This document shows, piece after piece, positions 37,601-45,630 of a stretch of DNA of 64,000 nt. How positions within the stretch are numbered: the stretch's first letter is position 1; every line of letters starts with the position of its first letter. The notes beneath the pieces were generated by a model, which saw only the letters and a program-made list of their open reading frames with translations, did no database searches and was not told the origin of the DNA. Position numbers and translations under genes: made by a program. The DNA is from Saprospiraceae bacterium. GTDB lineage: Bacteria; Bacteroidota; Bacteroidia; Chitinophagales; Saprospiraceae. The DNA is taken from NCBI GenBank assembly GCA_016714985.1, contig JADKBS010000010.1, forward strand, positions 124,001-188,000, read 5' to 3'.

Positions 37601-39073
37601 GACATGCTGGAGCGGGTTGGTATTGGTGGTCGTCATGACGGCCCCATCGCCAAAATGCCATTCCCAGCTGACGATGTCGGACTGCAACACACTGCTGTCC
37701 CGGAAAGTGACCGTGAGCGGGGCACAGCCATCCACCACGTCCACCTCGAATTTGGCGGTGGGCGAGAAGGATTTCACGATATTGGTATCCCTGAACACGC
37801 AGCCGGCCTCAGAAGTTATTTGGAGCACAATGCTGGTGAGGTTCGTGTCTTTTTCGATATAATAGGGGTTTTGGCTTTCTGCTTCCACCGTGTAGGTGGC
37901 ATTTTGGGTGAAGACCGAATCCGTTCTATTGAAGACCCACTTGTATTGGGCAACGCTGGTGGTCTGGTTGGGCGTCACCTGTACGTTGAAGGGATAGTCA
38001 CAAGCAAATTGCGGAGCAAAGGCAAACCCAGGGTCGAGTTGTTCCACAAAAATCGTATCGGTCGTTGTGCTTTCGCAGGCACCCGATGTCACCCTCAAGG
38101 TCACCGTCACCAAGCCGGGTTGGTTGAACGTCACCGTGGGCTGGAACTGGGTGGAAGTGGCTGGTGTTGCCGTAGGCCCAAAAGTCCATTGGTACAGGCC
38201 GCCCGCTGAAGAATTGACAATATCGGTGACTGGGGTGCCAATGCAGACCGTGTCAGGAATCGTGAACTCGGCAAGCGGCGGGCCTACCGTCACCTGCACC
38301 GATTTGGTGGCCGAGCAGCCCAAGGCATTCGTGCCAGTCAGCGTGACCGTGTAAACGCCTTCGGCGGTGTACGTCACGGCCGGGGGCACGGCGTTGGTGG
38401 AGGTTGTGTTGTTTCCAAAGTCCCACACATACATGAGGCCGGTTTCTGAGGTATTGGTAAAATTGACCGTCAACGGCGCTGTACAAGAAGAAGGCGGGTT
38501 GGGGTTGGTGGTGAAATTGACATCAGGTGAGATGGACACCTCCACCAAATTGTCGAAGATTTCGGTTTTGTTGCAGGAAGGGTAATTTGTCAGCAATTCC
38601 AAGGAAACGGTATAGTTTCCCGCCGTCGTGTAGGTATGCGAGGTGTTCTGCGTCGCAGCAGAAGTACCATCGCCAAACACCCATTCCCAACTCGCCACCG
38701 TGATATTGGGATTGATGACCGTGGCATTGGTGAAAGCAACGTTCAGCGGGGCGCAGCCCGACATTGGGTCAGCGGCCACTACCAAATCGGGCTTTTCATA
38801 GACTGTGATGTTCACCGAACCGAGGATAGGCCCATTGGGCGTTTGCCGGAAATTTACGGTGTAAGTGCCGGGGTTTACATAGGGCTGTGTTGGATTTTCT
38901 TCGACCGATGTAGCCCCTCCAACGCCTAATTCCCAAAAATAGGTATTGCTGCCCACAGGGGGTGTGAAGGTGACCACGAGCGGTGCGCAGCCGATGGTTT
39001 GGTCGGCGGTTTGGGAAAAGGAAGTTAGCGCAACAAAGGACAAAACCAACGAAAGTAAGAGCTTATTAGCCAT
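34679..39073 (-). CDS. Giant PKD-repeat surface protein with gliding-associated (CHU_C, T9SS type B) tail
   Basis: 1464 residues. Signal peptide (MANKLLLSLVLSFVALTSFS, cleavage near QTAD), then at least eleven PKD domains of about 85-110 residues, each marked by a W-x-F-G-D-G-like turn: WEWVFGDGTSA, YVWDFGNNT, WEWHFGDGA, WYFGDGM, WHFSDGR, WEWDFGDAN, WTWDFGNGE, FEWNFGDGI and YTWDFGDGG. The last 95 residues are the CHU_C / gliding motility-associated C-terminal domain (MPNAFSPNNDQTNDSF ... FNRFGQKVYDN ... GDVYIYHVEL-like), the type B T9SS signal. Such proteins (SprB, CHU relatives) are surface adhesins or matrix fibres. The start ATG is clear. The gene is transcribed alone and ends at the double hairpin. 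Confidence 0.88.
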   Translation of the reverse strand: MANKLLLSLVLSFVALTSFSQTADQTIGCAPLVVTFTPPVGSNTYFWELGVGGATSVEENPTQPYVNPGTYTVNFRQTPNGPILGSVNITVYEKPDLVVAADPMSGCAPLNVAFTNATVINPNITVASWEWVFGDGTSAATQNTSHTYTTAGNYTVSLELLTNYPSCNKTEIFDNLVEVSISPDVNFTTNPNPPSSCTAPLTVNFTNTSETGLMYVWDFGNNTTSTNAVPPAVTYTAEGVYTVTLTGTNALGCSATKSVQVTVGPPLAEFTIPDTVCIGTPVTDIVNSSAGGLYQWTFGPTATPATSTQFQPTVTFNQPGLVTVTLRVTSGACESTTTDTIFVEQLDPGFAFAPQFACDYPFNVQVTPNQTTSVAQYKWVFNRTDSVFTQNATYTVEAESQNPYYIEKDTNLTSIVLQITSEAGCVFRDTNIVKSFSPTAKFEVDVVDGCAPLTVTFRDSSVLQSDIVSWEWHFGDGAVMTTTNTNPLQHVYQNDGDFNAFLVVTNSFGCKDTSYLLPILVGTQLIPDFTVDKTVICPGDSVHFTTLINDPRIDAWHFESDGGRTWHCYQADELNWIFTTEAGDPMDASLTVEYNGCFSTLVKDDLITVKGPIARLDYSMDCATPYDYVFADSSYDATNVTWYFGDGMTSTEHFVTHTYATRDSFQVILEASNPASGCPISRDTATIFVREIIANFMLDTIICNTLPYNLDGSASQDVDARCYRGYTWHFSDGRPITTAEAVTEHFFAGDRDQWLALEVTDINGCRDTLRQDINVFNIFANLGLDDTRICFPGEVNFTDLTDGDVPIVSWEWDFGDANMSNEQNPSHLYTNQPPASSGVISVTLMVEDSVGCPGMATADINYYTPISNIATIPNPNICVGEDISFFATDFTAEGSNLTWTWDFGNGETGAGQTGNATYNQDGQFQVRLFFTEVSTQCADTTTINVNVQDFPQAAFTSSLDNLPPPICYPANANFTNTTISNYPISLLFWNFDNGQTAVGANPSTSFGKGTFDVTLIASTTFGCRDTIVNSYTLVGPEGDFDISATAICVGGEITVSIKDTVDISSFEWNFGDGISVSNMNPVTHTYAPTQTGQIQVVLILKGENDACTAVQSATLSIVEPVAAFDVTDSDKKVCLGDPFVFVNNSQLTNTYTWDFGDGGGTSANAPTYTYNAPGVYTVELLATNTTLGCSDSTTLELNVFVVPQPMVDGAQVCEGDNTVLTIQGSPTSIFVWSPATLLEGGVNLGNTVTTIPLTENATLTITETTIDGCEGTTQLEVVVVPALPELPNDTLATCINAPVLLTVPESEFYTYEWELEPETTTGVLTCNDCTESTLTTPTTVSVYAFPEDIFGLGCVQDTAIFHVVIPEGAIQMPNAFSPNNDQTNDSFNYVTGADDSINEDIIVRTFRVFNRFGQKVYDNDTPQTGWNGEQNDKPAPSDVYIYHVELFLGDCFLGKFTGDVSLIR

Positions 39074-39291
39074 GATGAATTTTCAATGATGAATGGATGA
39101 GTCGGGAGGTGGTGTTCCACCTGTTACCTACTTCTACGTGAAAAAAAAACTTTTGTGCCCACAAAACAAGCAAGAAATTAGTTTTAGTGGAAGACAAATC
39201 TCGAAATTTGTCATTCCTTCGCTAAACATTTCCGTAGGATTGCGTTTAATTTGTTCCAGAATCCAATTTCATTATGCAAAACAATAGCTTC

Positions 39292-40077
39292 ATGAAGCTT
39301 TCTCTCAGTATTTTCCTTTCCATTTTCGCTGCCGCAGTTTTTGGCCAGACCGAGTTGATTACCTATCAGCAGCCGTTGCCATGCCTCAACCAAAAGTTTA
39401 CCATCGTGGCCAACGTGGTAGAGGACCGCTCTGGTGCTTGGAACGTCACCGAGCAGGAGATTTTGGACAATGTGGTGGAACTGAACAAGTTCTTCGAGCC
39501 GATTTGCGTCAGCTTCGAGGTTTGCGAGTTCCGCAGCGTGGCCAATTTCAACCTTGATACATTGGAAAACGATGATTATGCCCAATTGGAGGTGGAACAG
39601 CAGCAGGCGTATCGCATCAATTTCTATTTTGTACAGGAAATCCTTGGCCTCGACATTGCGGCCTGTGGCTTCGCCAATTTGGGCGGCATTGCTGTCTATA
39701 CAAGCGGCGGGGTGGTCATCAAGAAAGGTGGTTGCAACAACCCGGGCACTTTTGCGCACGAAATCGGCCATTATTTCGGGCTACTGCACACTTTTGAAGG
39801 CAATGGCATCGAGTTGGTGAACGGCGACAACTGCGCTACGGCAGGCGACCTCATCTGCGACACCCATGCCGACAATTACGTCCCGACCGAGCCTGTTGGA
39901 AATTACGTTGACCAAAACTGCCGCTACATCAACCTGGGCCAGGATGCCAACAGCGAGTACTACCGTCCCGATGTGGGCAATATCATGTCCTACTATCCTT
40001 GCAGGTGCGGGTTCACGACTGGCCAATACCTGAAGATGGCTGAGGTCATCCGTGCGACGAACGGTAAGATGTGGTGA
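39292..40077 (+). CDS. Secreted zinc metalloprotease (M43/pappalysin-like)
   Basis: 261 residues with a signal peptide (MKLSLSIFLSIFAAAVFGQT). The zinc site is FAHEIGHYFGLLHTFE (H-E-x-x-H-x-x-x-L-x-H, about residue 160) and the Met-turn is NIMSYYPCRCGFTTGQYLKM, both typical of metzincins of family M43. Paired Cys in the loops (DNCATAGDLICDTHAD) fit the family's disulfides. There is no T9SS tail, so it is probably released to the periplasm, or exported by other means. An upstream ATG at 39274 adds six residues. A hairpin terminator follows. Confidence 0.88.
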   Translation: MKLSLSIFLSIFAAAVFGQTELITYQQPLPCLNQKFTIVANVVEDRSGAWNVTEQEILDNVVELNKFFEPICVSFEVCEFRSVANFNLDTLENDDYAQLEVEQQQAYRINFYFVQEILGLDIAACGFANLGGIAVYTSGGVVIKKGGCNNPGTFAHEIGHYFGLLHTFEGNGIELVNGDNCATAGDLICDTHADNYVPTEPVGNYVDQNCRYINLGQDANSEYYRPDVGNIMSYYPCRCGFTTGQYLKMAEVIRATNGKMW

Positions 40078-40091
40078 TGGGACAAACAAAA

Positions 40092-40116
40092 AAGGGCGTT
40101 GCTCGGCAACGCCCTT
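40092..40116. terminator. Terminator after the metalloprotease gene
   Basis: An 11-bp perfect stem AAGGGCGTTGC / GCAACGCCCTT with a TCG loop between converging genes; A-rich on the left, so it may also serve the minus strand. Confidence 0.8.
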
Positions 40117-40137
40117 AAAGGTGAATTATGTTAATAG

Positions 40138-41178
40138 TTATTGTTTTAAAAACTTTGACCGCTGCATCACCTGCCCGTCTTTTTCATAGGACAAAATGTA
40201 CAGCCCCGACGATAGCCCACTGACGTTGAGTTTTATACTGCCTCGTCCGGCTCGCCCCATTTCACCTATCGGCACACCGTTGAAGGTGAACAGCCTTATA
40301 CTCCCCCCGTTGGCATCCTTTTCCAAAAACTCCACCATGACCCACTCGAATGCGGGCGTTGGGTAGAGGGTGAAATGTTTTCCGTCCCCTGACAAATCGA
40401 AGACACCCGAAGTTTGTTGCGTGGTATCATTCGGTGAGTTGATGACCGTTGTATCGCCGCCGCCCTGGGTAGTATCAATAACGGTCGTATCGCCACCGCC
40501 ACCTTGGGTAGTAGTATCAATCACGGTGGTGTCCGTATTGTTTGTGGTATCAATAACGGTGGTGTCTGTATTGTTTGTGGTGTCAATTGGCGGATTGATG
40601 ACCGTAGTTGTGTCTTGCGGCGTTTCGCTGCAAATAGTAGCATTCCCAGCGTAATTGCCAGCATAGGTATAAAGTCCAAGCGGCTGCACACCAAAATCGA
40701 GCACAGTTAGTTCGTTGCCAGGGTTGGAATTGACGGAGTTGGGCAAATGGTCAAATGGGTCAACGCCGTTCTCGATAAGCACGGGCGTCGTAGCTGTATT
40801 TACCAGTTTGAACGTGAAAAGCAGCGTCTCAGAATCAGGTTGGTAGATGATTTGCGGACTGTCGCTTACAAAGCCGAAAGACACATAAGTATGCGCAGCG
40901 GCTTCGCTGGGGCTTGCAATGGTAGCATTCTGTGCCCAAAGTCCAGCATGGCTTACCAGGCTGTTGAGGTTGGCATTGGCAGGAAACTTTATCGTCACCT
41001 GACCAGAACCAGTGATGGTATTGCCACTGGGTGTGATATTGTCACAGACTTTGGCATAAACACCAAATGTGTTTGCACCAGGTGAAAGAGGCGCTAGCTT
41101 AAGGTTAATTTGGGCAGAAGAAAAAAATGGAAAGCAGCAAGCAAATGCCGAAAAACAGATAAGTAGAACTTTGTTCAT
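40138..41178 (-). CDS. Secreted T9SS protein with DTTVIDTTNN linker
   Basis: 346 residues from the ATG at 41178 (MNKVLLICFSAFACCFPFFS, signal peptide, cleavage near SAQI). An upstream start at 41259 would add 27 residues before it. Residues about 25-190 form a beta-rich domain that reads like the cohesin/'choice-of-anchor' type (VTIKFPANANLNSLVSHAGL, FGFVSDSPQIIYQPDSETLL). A Thr/Asp/Asn-rich linker of 10-residue repeats (TDTTVIDTTNN) follows, then a type A T9SS sorting domain (FTLYPTPAFEWVMVEFL ... GLSSGLYILSYEKDG). The linker is typical of surface spacers. No catalytic motif is seen, so a binding or structural role is likely. Confidence 0.75.
   Translation of the reverse strand: MNKVLLICFSAFACCFPFFSSAQINLKLAPLSPGANTFGVYAKVCDNITPSGNTITGSGQVTIKFPANANLNSLVSHAGLWAQNATIASPSEAAAHTYVSFGFVSDSPQIIYQPDSETLLFTFKLVNTATTPVLIENGVDPFDHLPNSVNSNPGNELTVLDFGVQPLGLYTYAGNYAGNATICSETPQDTTTVINPPIDTTNNTDTTVIDTTNNTDTTVIDTTTQGGGGDTTVIDTTQGGGDTTVINSPNDTTQQTSGVFDLSGDGKHFTLYPTPAFEWVMVEFLEKDANGGSIRLFTFNGVPIGEMGRAGRGSIKLNVSGLSSGLYILSYEKDGQVMQRSKFLKQ
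40440..40610. repeat. Coding minisatellite (30-bp unit) in the T9SS protein linker
   Basis: Direct repeats encode TDTTVIDTTNN-like units, with a shift to GGGGDTTVIDTTQ variants at the other end. Length change by slippage would keep the frame. Confidence 0.7.
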
Positions 41179-41516
41179 TGTTGTAGTTTTTGTTTCCTGA
41201 ATGATTGTACGGGAGATGTGGGAATAAGGAGACAAAACATTTTGCAATGATTGTGCCATTTATTGACATTGCAAAATTCTGGCAAGGTTGCCAAACAATT
41301 ATTGGAATTTGGCGTTTTTTTTAGTGAAAATTTAATAAAAATTTTGCAAAATAAAATTTTGACATTATCTCAATTTCAACAAATTGTCATTTAAATAATT
41401 GATAATTCAAAATTTTTAAATGAAATAGCCGCTCATCTTAGATTTCAACATCTTTAAAACCCAATCATAAGCGATTGAATTTCAACCTAATAGCCAGAAC
41501 AATCAAAAAAACATTG

Positions 41517-41524
41517 TACATTTG
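41517..41524 (+). promoter_or_regulatory. Putative -7 box for the glycogen-binding/HhH gene
   Basis: TACATTTG matches TAnnTTTG, leaving a leader of about 175 bases. The rest of the 525-base gap from 41179 is strongly AT-rich and holds no gene that I can see. Confidence 0.45.
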
Positions 41525-41703
41525 CGGCGCAAAACGAAACTTGCCCATTCTAACCGTTTTGAAGCAAAAAAAACGGCCAAGCTGCAAACATTTTTGACAA
41601 GCACTACATAACAGCAAGCAGCCACCTAACCTTACCGGCCAAAGCACCTGCTGAATACAACTACAAGCTAACTACTACCATTTTTCATAAATCATTTTCA
41701 CTT

Positions 41704-42545
41704 ATGTCAACCATGTTGAAAAAGACTATTCCAAAACGAAACCTGTTTGCAAGGTTACTTTCACCCTTCCAATAGAAGCCGCTCAGGGTGGCTCGGAAGT
41801 TCGCATCCTCGGCGACTTCAACGATTGGAGCTGGGAGAATGGCTACAAAATGAAATCAGGCAAAGCTGAATTCACGTCTGAAGTTGAACTTACCGCTGGC
41901 AAAGAGTACCAATTCCGTTACTTGATTGATAACCACATCTGGGAAAACGATTGGAACGCCGACAACTACCTTCCCACACCGTTTGGAGTTTACAACTCTG
42001 TGATTTCCCTGCGTGAAGTAGCTGCTGCAGCCGCTGCAAAAGCTGTTGCTACAAAGCCTGCTGCCACAAAAGCAGAAGCAAAGCCTACGGCACCTAAGGC
42101 TGAAGCAAAAACCGCTGCCAAGAAAGCTGTTGCTAAGGTCGCAACTCCGAAAGCAGAAGCTAAACCAGCTGTTGCTAAGGTCGCAGCTCCCAAAGCAGAA
42201 GCTAAACCAGCTGTTGCTAAAGCCGCAGCGCCTGCCGCCAAGGCTGCACCAAAAGCTGCCGCAGCTAAACCTGTCGCAGCTAAGGCAGTTGTTGCCGACG
42301 ACCTGACCAAAATCGAAGGTATTGGCCCAAAGATTGCCGAGCTGCTCAAGGCCGCTGGCATCGTAACTTTCAAAGACCTCACCGCTGCCAAGGCTGCAAC
42401 CGTTAAGAGCATCCTCGATGCTGCTGGCAAACGCTTCCAAATGCACGACCCAAGCACTTGGGCCGAGCAGTCGAAGCTCGCCGCCAATGGCGAGTGGGAG
42501 AAACTGGCAAAACTTCAGGACGCCCTCAAAGGCGGCAAGAAGTAA
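41704..42545 (+). CDS. Glycogen-binding-like domain + Ala/Lys-rich linker + helix-hairpin-helix protein, one frameshift near the start
   Basis: The frame starts at an ATG at 41704 (MSTM...) and within a few codons must shift by one base near 41713-41716 (an extra G would give MSTMVEKDYSKTKPVCKVTF). It then runs to 42545, about 280 residues. Domain 1 (about 10-100) is an AMPK/isoamylase-type E-set: GSEVRILGDFNDWSWENGYK and EYQFRYLIDNHIWENDWNAD. The linker (about 105-200) repeats KAEAKPAVAKVAAP-like units, similar to histone-H1-like tails. Domain 2 (about 200-280) is a helix-hairpin-helix unit, DLTKIEGIGPKIAELLKAAG, as in the C-terminal extension of Bacteroidota L21 and DUF4332 proteins. The combination suggests a nucleic-acid-binding protein with a carbohydrate or protein docking module. 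The function is not known to me. Confidence 0.7.
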
Positions 42546-42598
42546 TCATCAGCCCATCCGCATTTCCAAGATAGTCCATCCAAGTAGATGGTCAAATG

Positions 42599-42624
42599 AA
42601 CGGCGACTCCTCGGAGTTGCCGTT
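42599..42624 (+). terminator. Terminator after the HhH gene
   Basis: Stem AACGGCGACTCC / GGAGTTGCCGTT (one G-T pair) with a 2-base loop and a run of T directly after it, 54 bases past the stop. Confidence 0.75.
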
Positions 42625-42803
42625 TTTATTAAGGCAATTGACTAATTTTGAGGCAATTCAGAAAACAAGGGACGTTCCGTGAAAATAAGGCTCGGCTACC
42701 TAACACATTGATAAAGCGTTAGATGCTTTCCCCAAGTTTTGCCAAAACGTTTTTTTTAGGATGTTGGCCAGCCAATTATACAGTGAGCCGCCAAGTCCTT
42801 TGC

Positions 42804-42882
42804 ATGGTTGATAAGGGTTGATGACGTTGATAAGGGTTGATAATCAACCTTTTACAAACTCTTATCAATTTTATCAACCATC
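42804..42882. repeat. Inverted array of GGTTGATAA-type repeats
   Basis: The left arm (42804-42842) has four GTTGATAAGG/GTTGATGAC units. The right arm (42843-42882) has three complementary TTATCAACC-like units. A separate single arm of CTTCAATC units lies at 43011-43037, directly before the yebC start. The rest of 42546-43039 holds a terminator, a promoter box and no gene. Confidence 0.7.
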
Positions 42883-42963
42883 CACAAAATTTGGCGGCGT
42901 GCGCTATAGTTTTTATTCAAAAAAATCCATTTGCTCGCATTCAAAATTTTTGGCTTTGATGCC

Positions 42964-42971
42964 TACCTTTG
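42964..42971 (+). promoter_or_regulatory. Putative -7 box for yebC
   Basis: TACCTTTG, a strong TAnnTTTG match, 68 bases upstream of the ATG at 43040. The CTTCAATC repeat falls in the leader. Confidence 0.5.
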
Positions 42972-43039
42972 CACCCGTTTTAAAAAACGAGTGGCTTAAA
43001 CTGCCACAAATTCAATCCTTCAATCCTTCAATCCTTATC

Positions 43040-43759
43040 ATGGGAAGAGCATTTGAATACCGCAAGGCAACAAAAATGAAACGCTGGGCAGGCATGGCCA
43101 AAGCGTTCACAAGGGTAGGCAGGCAGATTGCCTTGGCCGTGAAATCGGGCGGGGGCGACCCCAACTATAATCCACGCCTGCGATTGGCCGTGCAAAACGC
43201 AAAGGCCGTTAACATGCCCAAGGCAAACGTTGACAATGCCATCAAAAAAGCAACCTCCAAGGACTCAGAAAACTACGAAGAAGTCATCTACGAGGGCTAC
43301 GCACCACATGGCATTGCCATTTTGGTGGAAACGGCTACCGACAACACCACCCGCACAGTGGCCAATGTACGCCACGTATTTTCAAAATATGGCGGCTCAT
43401 TGGGCACTTCTGGCTCGGTCAGCTATATGTTTTCGCACAAGGCCGTTTTTGCCGTGGCAAAATCATCCATTGCTGACCGTGACGAGTTTGAGTTGGAAAT
43501 GATTGACGCAGGGCTGGAAGACATTCGTGAAGAAGAAGACCTGTACTTGCTCACCGCCGATTTCTCCGATTTTGGCACTTTTAACAAAGCCTTGGAGGAC
43601 AAAGGAATCGAGATTCAGGAGTCAAAATTCGAGCGGGTTCCATCCATGCTGAAACGCTTGACGGATGAGGAAGTGGAAGATGTCATCAAGCTGATTGAGA
43701 AAATGGAGGAGGACGACGACGTTCAGAACGTCTTCCATACAATGGATATGACCGAATGA
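43040..43759 (+). CDS. yebC: YebC/PmpR family DNA-binding or translation-associated protein
   Basis: 239 residues, cytosolic. The start MGRAFEYRKATKMKRWAGMA is the family's N-terminus in its Bacteroidota form. SGGGDPNYNPRLRLAVQNAK and NMPKANVDNAIKKATSK match the conserved second segment, and YEGYAPHGIAILVETATDNT and FSKYGGSLGTSGSVSYMFSH match the central domain. YebC proteins were described as transcription regulators. More recent work links several to ribosome function at proline stretches; which holds here is unknown. A longer frame to 42818 is excluded, since it would run through repeats and a promoter box. A short imperfect hairpin (43779-43805) follows the stop. Confidence 0.92.
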   Translation: MGRAFEYRKATKMKRWAGMAKAFTRVGRQIALAVKSGGGDPNYNPRLRLAVQNAKAVNMPKANVDNAIKKATSKDSENYEEVIYEGYAPHGIAILVETATDNTTRTVANVRHVFSKYGGSLGTSGSVSYMFSHKAVFAVAKSSIADRDEFELEMIDAGLEDIREEEDLYLLTADFSDFGTFNKALEDKGIEIQESKFERVPSMLKRLTDEEVEDVIKLIEKMEEDDDVQNVFHTMDMTE

Positions 43760-43810
43760 TGAGCAGCTTTGACTTCAAGGCTTCGTAAGATCGCAAAGCC
43801 TTGCCGGCAG

Positions 43811-45319
43811 CTATAATTTCGACAAAACGTGGTTCCATAGCTTTTCGTAGGGAATCACCTCCAATTCGCTGAGTAAGCCACGGTAGAAAAAAGGATGTGC
43901 AACCAAAGCATCGTAATACTTCTCCGTGCTCGACAATTCACTCAGCTTGAAATTGGCTTTGAGAACTTGGTACATCAAACGAATGAACTGTATCATCCGA
44001 TAGTTTTCAGGACTATCTGAAAAATGTTTACCCAAAGAGCGCAAGGTATCAATGTTCTCGGCTGCTTCAGGGTATGCTTTTTTATCAAGGTGAAACAAGA
44101 TCTGAACAGTGAGCAAGTGCACGGTTAGTACCCTCAACTCTTTCGGAAGGTTGAACGACTCACTCAAAAATCGGGGAAGTTTGAAGTTCTTGCCCAATTG
44201 TTCTTTAAGTGCTTCCATCTGACCGGGTTGCCTTTCAATGAAATAAATCAGGAACACTTCATATACCTGCCATTTCTCCCTCCGCTCTATATCCAGTTTT
44301 TTGAATTTGTTGCTTGACTTGGCCCGGAGCAGAACGGCAGCCCCATGAATGAAGTTGTCTGTGTGAAGGGCCGTCAGGAGGTAATATTCCATGAAATTGA
44401 ACCATGTATCGCTGCCTTCTTCAAAAATCTGCAAGCTGCGTTCAGCCATGATTTTTCCATTCTTAAAATCACGAAGGTGCAGGTACCCATTCATTTTTTT
44501 CAAAAGAAAGGTGGCCAGTTTCTCTTCTTGCAAAAAATTGGGGTTTTGGTCAATATACTGCTCGGCCTGGTGACAAATCTGCAACATGGATTCATAATCC
44601 TGCTGAAGCTCATAATGGTAGGTCCACACAAGGAACATGTTGTAGAAGACAACTGGAGAATCATATACTTCCGAAAGGCCCACCAGTGCATCGCAGTAGC
44701 TCTGTAATTGATCAGCGATGCGCCTGACCTCTTCCACAGGTTTTAAATAGTTCATCAGCACCCGTTGGTAAAGTTCTTCGGCTCGTATTTCAGCGTTGAA
44801 CACCTCGGTATATTGCTTTATATAACCATCATATTCTTCAAAATCAACATTGTTACCTTTTTCGGAAGCGATTTGTCGCAGGATACGGCTACAGTTCAAG
44901 ATGATATCCGAAAACTTGTATTTTAAGCTGACGAGCAATACCTGCCGTGCTACCTCCTCCCCAGCAATGTATGCTTCATTGGACATCAAAATTTTCAACA
45001 AAGACCAGTCACGGTGCACAGAGTAGTAGGAGCGGTCGTAGCCAGAAATATTGGGCTGATTCAAATCGATAAAGAACAAGGTGTTCATCAGCCTTTTCCG
45101 AAACCGTGACTTCAATTGGCGGTACTTGTCGTCGGTGGGGCTGCACTTGTACAGAAAAGAGGCTGCATCCCGGTCGTTCTTGAAACGATCTGACATGAGC
45201 GCATTGTAAAACTCCAAGAACTTGCTGTTCTTGTTATCTAAGGAATTGCTGTCCAAAACTTCTATTTTCCTAACTTTCTTCTTGGATATTATTTTAGATA
45301 CTTCAATAAGATTCTTCAT
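43811..45319 (-). CDS. Uncharacterised helical-repeat (TPR-like) protein
   Basis: 502 residues, soluble and helical throughout, with no signal peptide. The N-terminal KFLEFYNALMSDRFKNDRDA ... LKSRFRKRLMNTLFFID is a conserved opening in a family of Bacteroidota proteins that I know only as hypothetical. The remainder has TPR-like helix pairs (YYDALVAHPFF at the end, QQDYESMLQICHQAEQYIDQ in the middle). The size and layout recall the protein at 12188-13591. The ATG at 45319 is followed by a Lys-rich stretch (KNLIEVSKIISKKKVRKIEV). It diverges from the GH144-like gene. No function can be assigned. Confidence 0.75.
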   Translation of the reverse strand: MKNLIEVSKIISKKKVRKIEVLDSNSLDNKNSKFLEFYNALMSDRFKNDRDAASFLYKCSPTDDKYRQLKSRFRKRLMNTLFFIDLNQPNISGYDRSYYSVHRDWSLLKILMSNEAYIAGEEVARQVLLVSLKYKFSDIILNCSRILRQIASEKGNNVDFEEYDGYIKQYTEVFNAEIRAEELYQRVLMNYLKPVEEVRRIADQLQSYCDALVGLSEVYDSPVVFYNMFLVWTYHYELQQDYESMLQICHQAEQYIDQNPNFLQEEKLATFLLKKMNGYLHLRDFKNGKIMAERSLQIFEEGSDTWFNFMEYYLLTALHTDNFIHGAAVLLRAKSSNKFKKLDIERREKWQVYEVFLIYFIERQPGQMEALKEQLGKNFKLPRFLSESFNLPKELRVLTVHLLTVQILFHLDKKAYPEAAENIDTLRSLGKHFSDSPENYRMIQFIRLMYQVLKANFKLSELSSTEKYYDALVAHPFFYRGLLSELEVIPYEKLWNHVLSKL

Positions 45320-45630
45320 TGCGCTTGTATGGGTTCTAGAATTTAACGGTGTAAGGTTGGGCAGGGCATGTTGAACAATTGAATTTCAGGGTGACCTGAA
45401 TTCAAAAACTGTTCCGAATATATATTTTTCCATGTCACAACCTTTTTTCATAACCCATTGATATACAAGGATAAAAAAACTAATCGCAGTCGAACAGGCG
45501 ATATTTTTACCCTCATCGACAGGCATTGTTTACATCCTCAAGCCTTTTGCCCCCAGTATGACCATCCAGAACCTTTCAGAATAGCTAATTTCGCCCACGC
45601 TGCCTTTATACACACAGCGTTGACCTTATT
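45320..45630. other. Divergent intergenic region without a recognised element
   Basis: It separates the helical-repeat gene (minus) from the GH144-like gene (plus) and presumably holds both promoters. I find no TAnnTTTG match that I would trust, no hairpin and no small gene. Confidence 0.3.
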
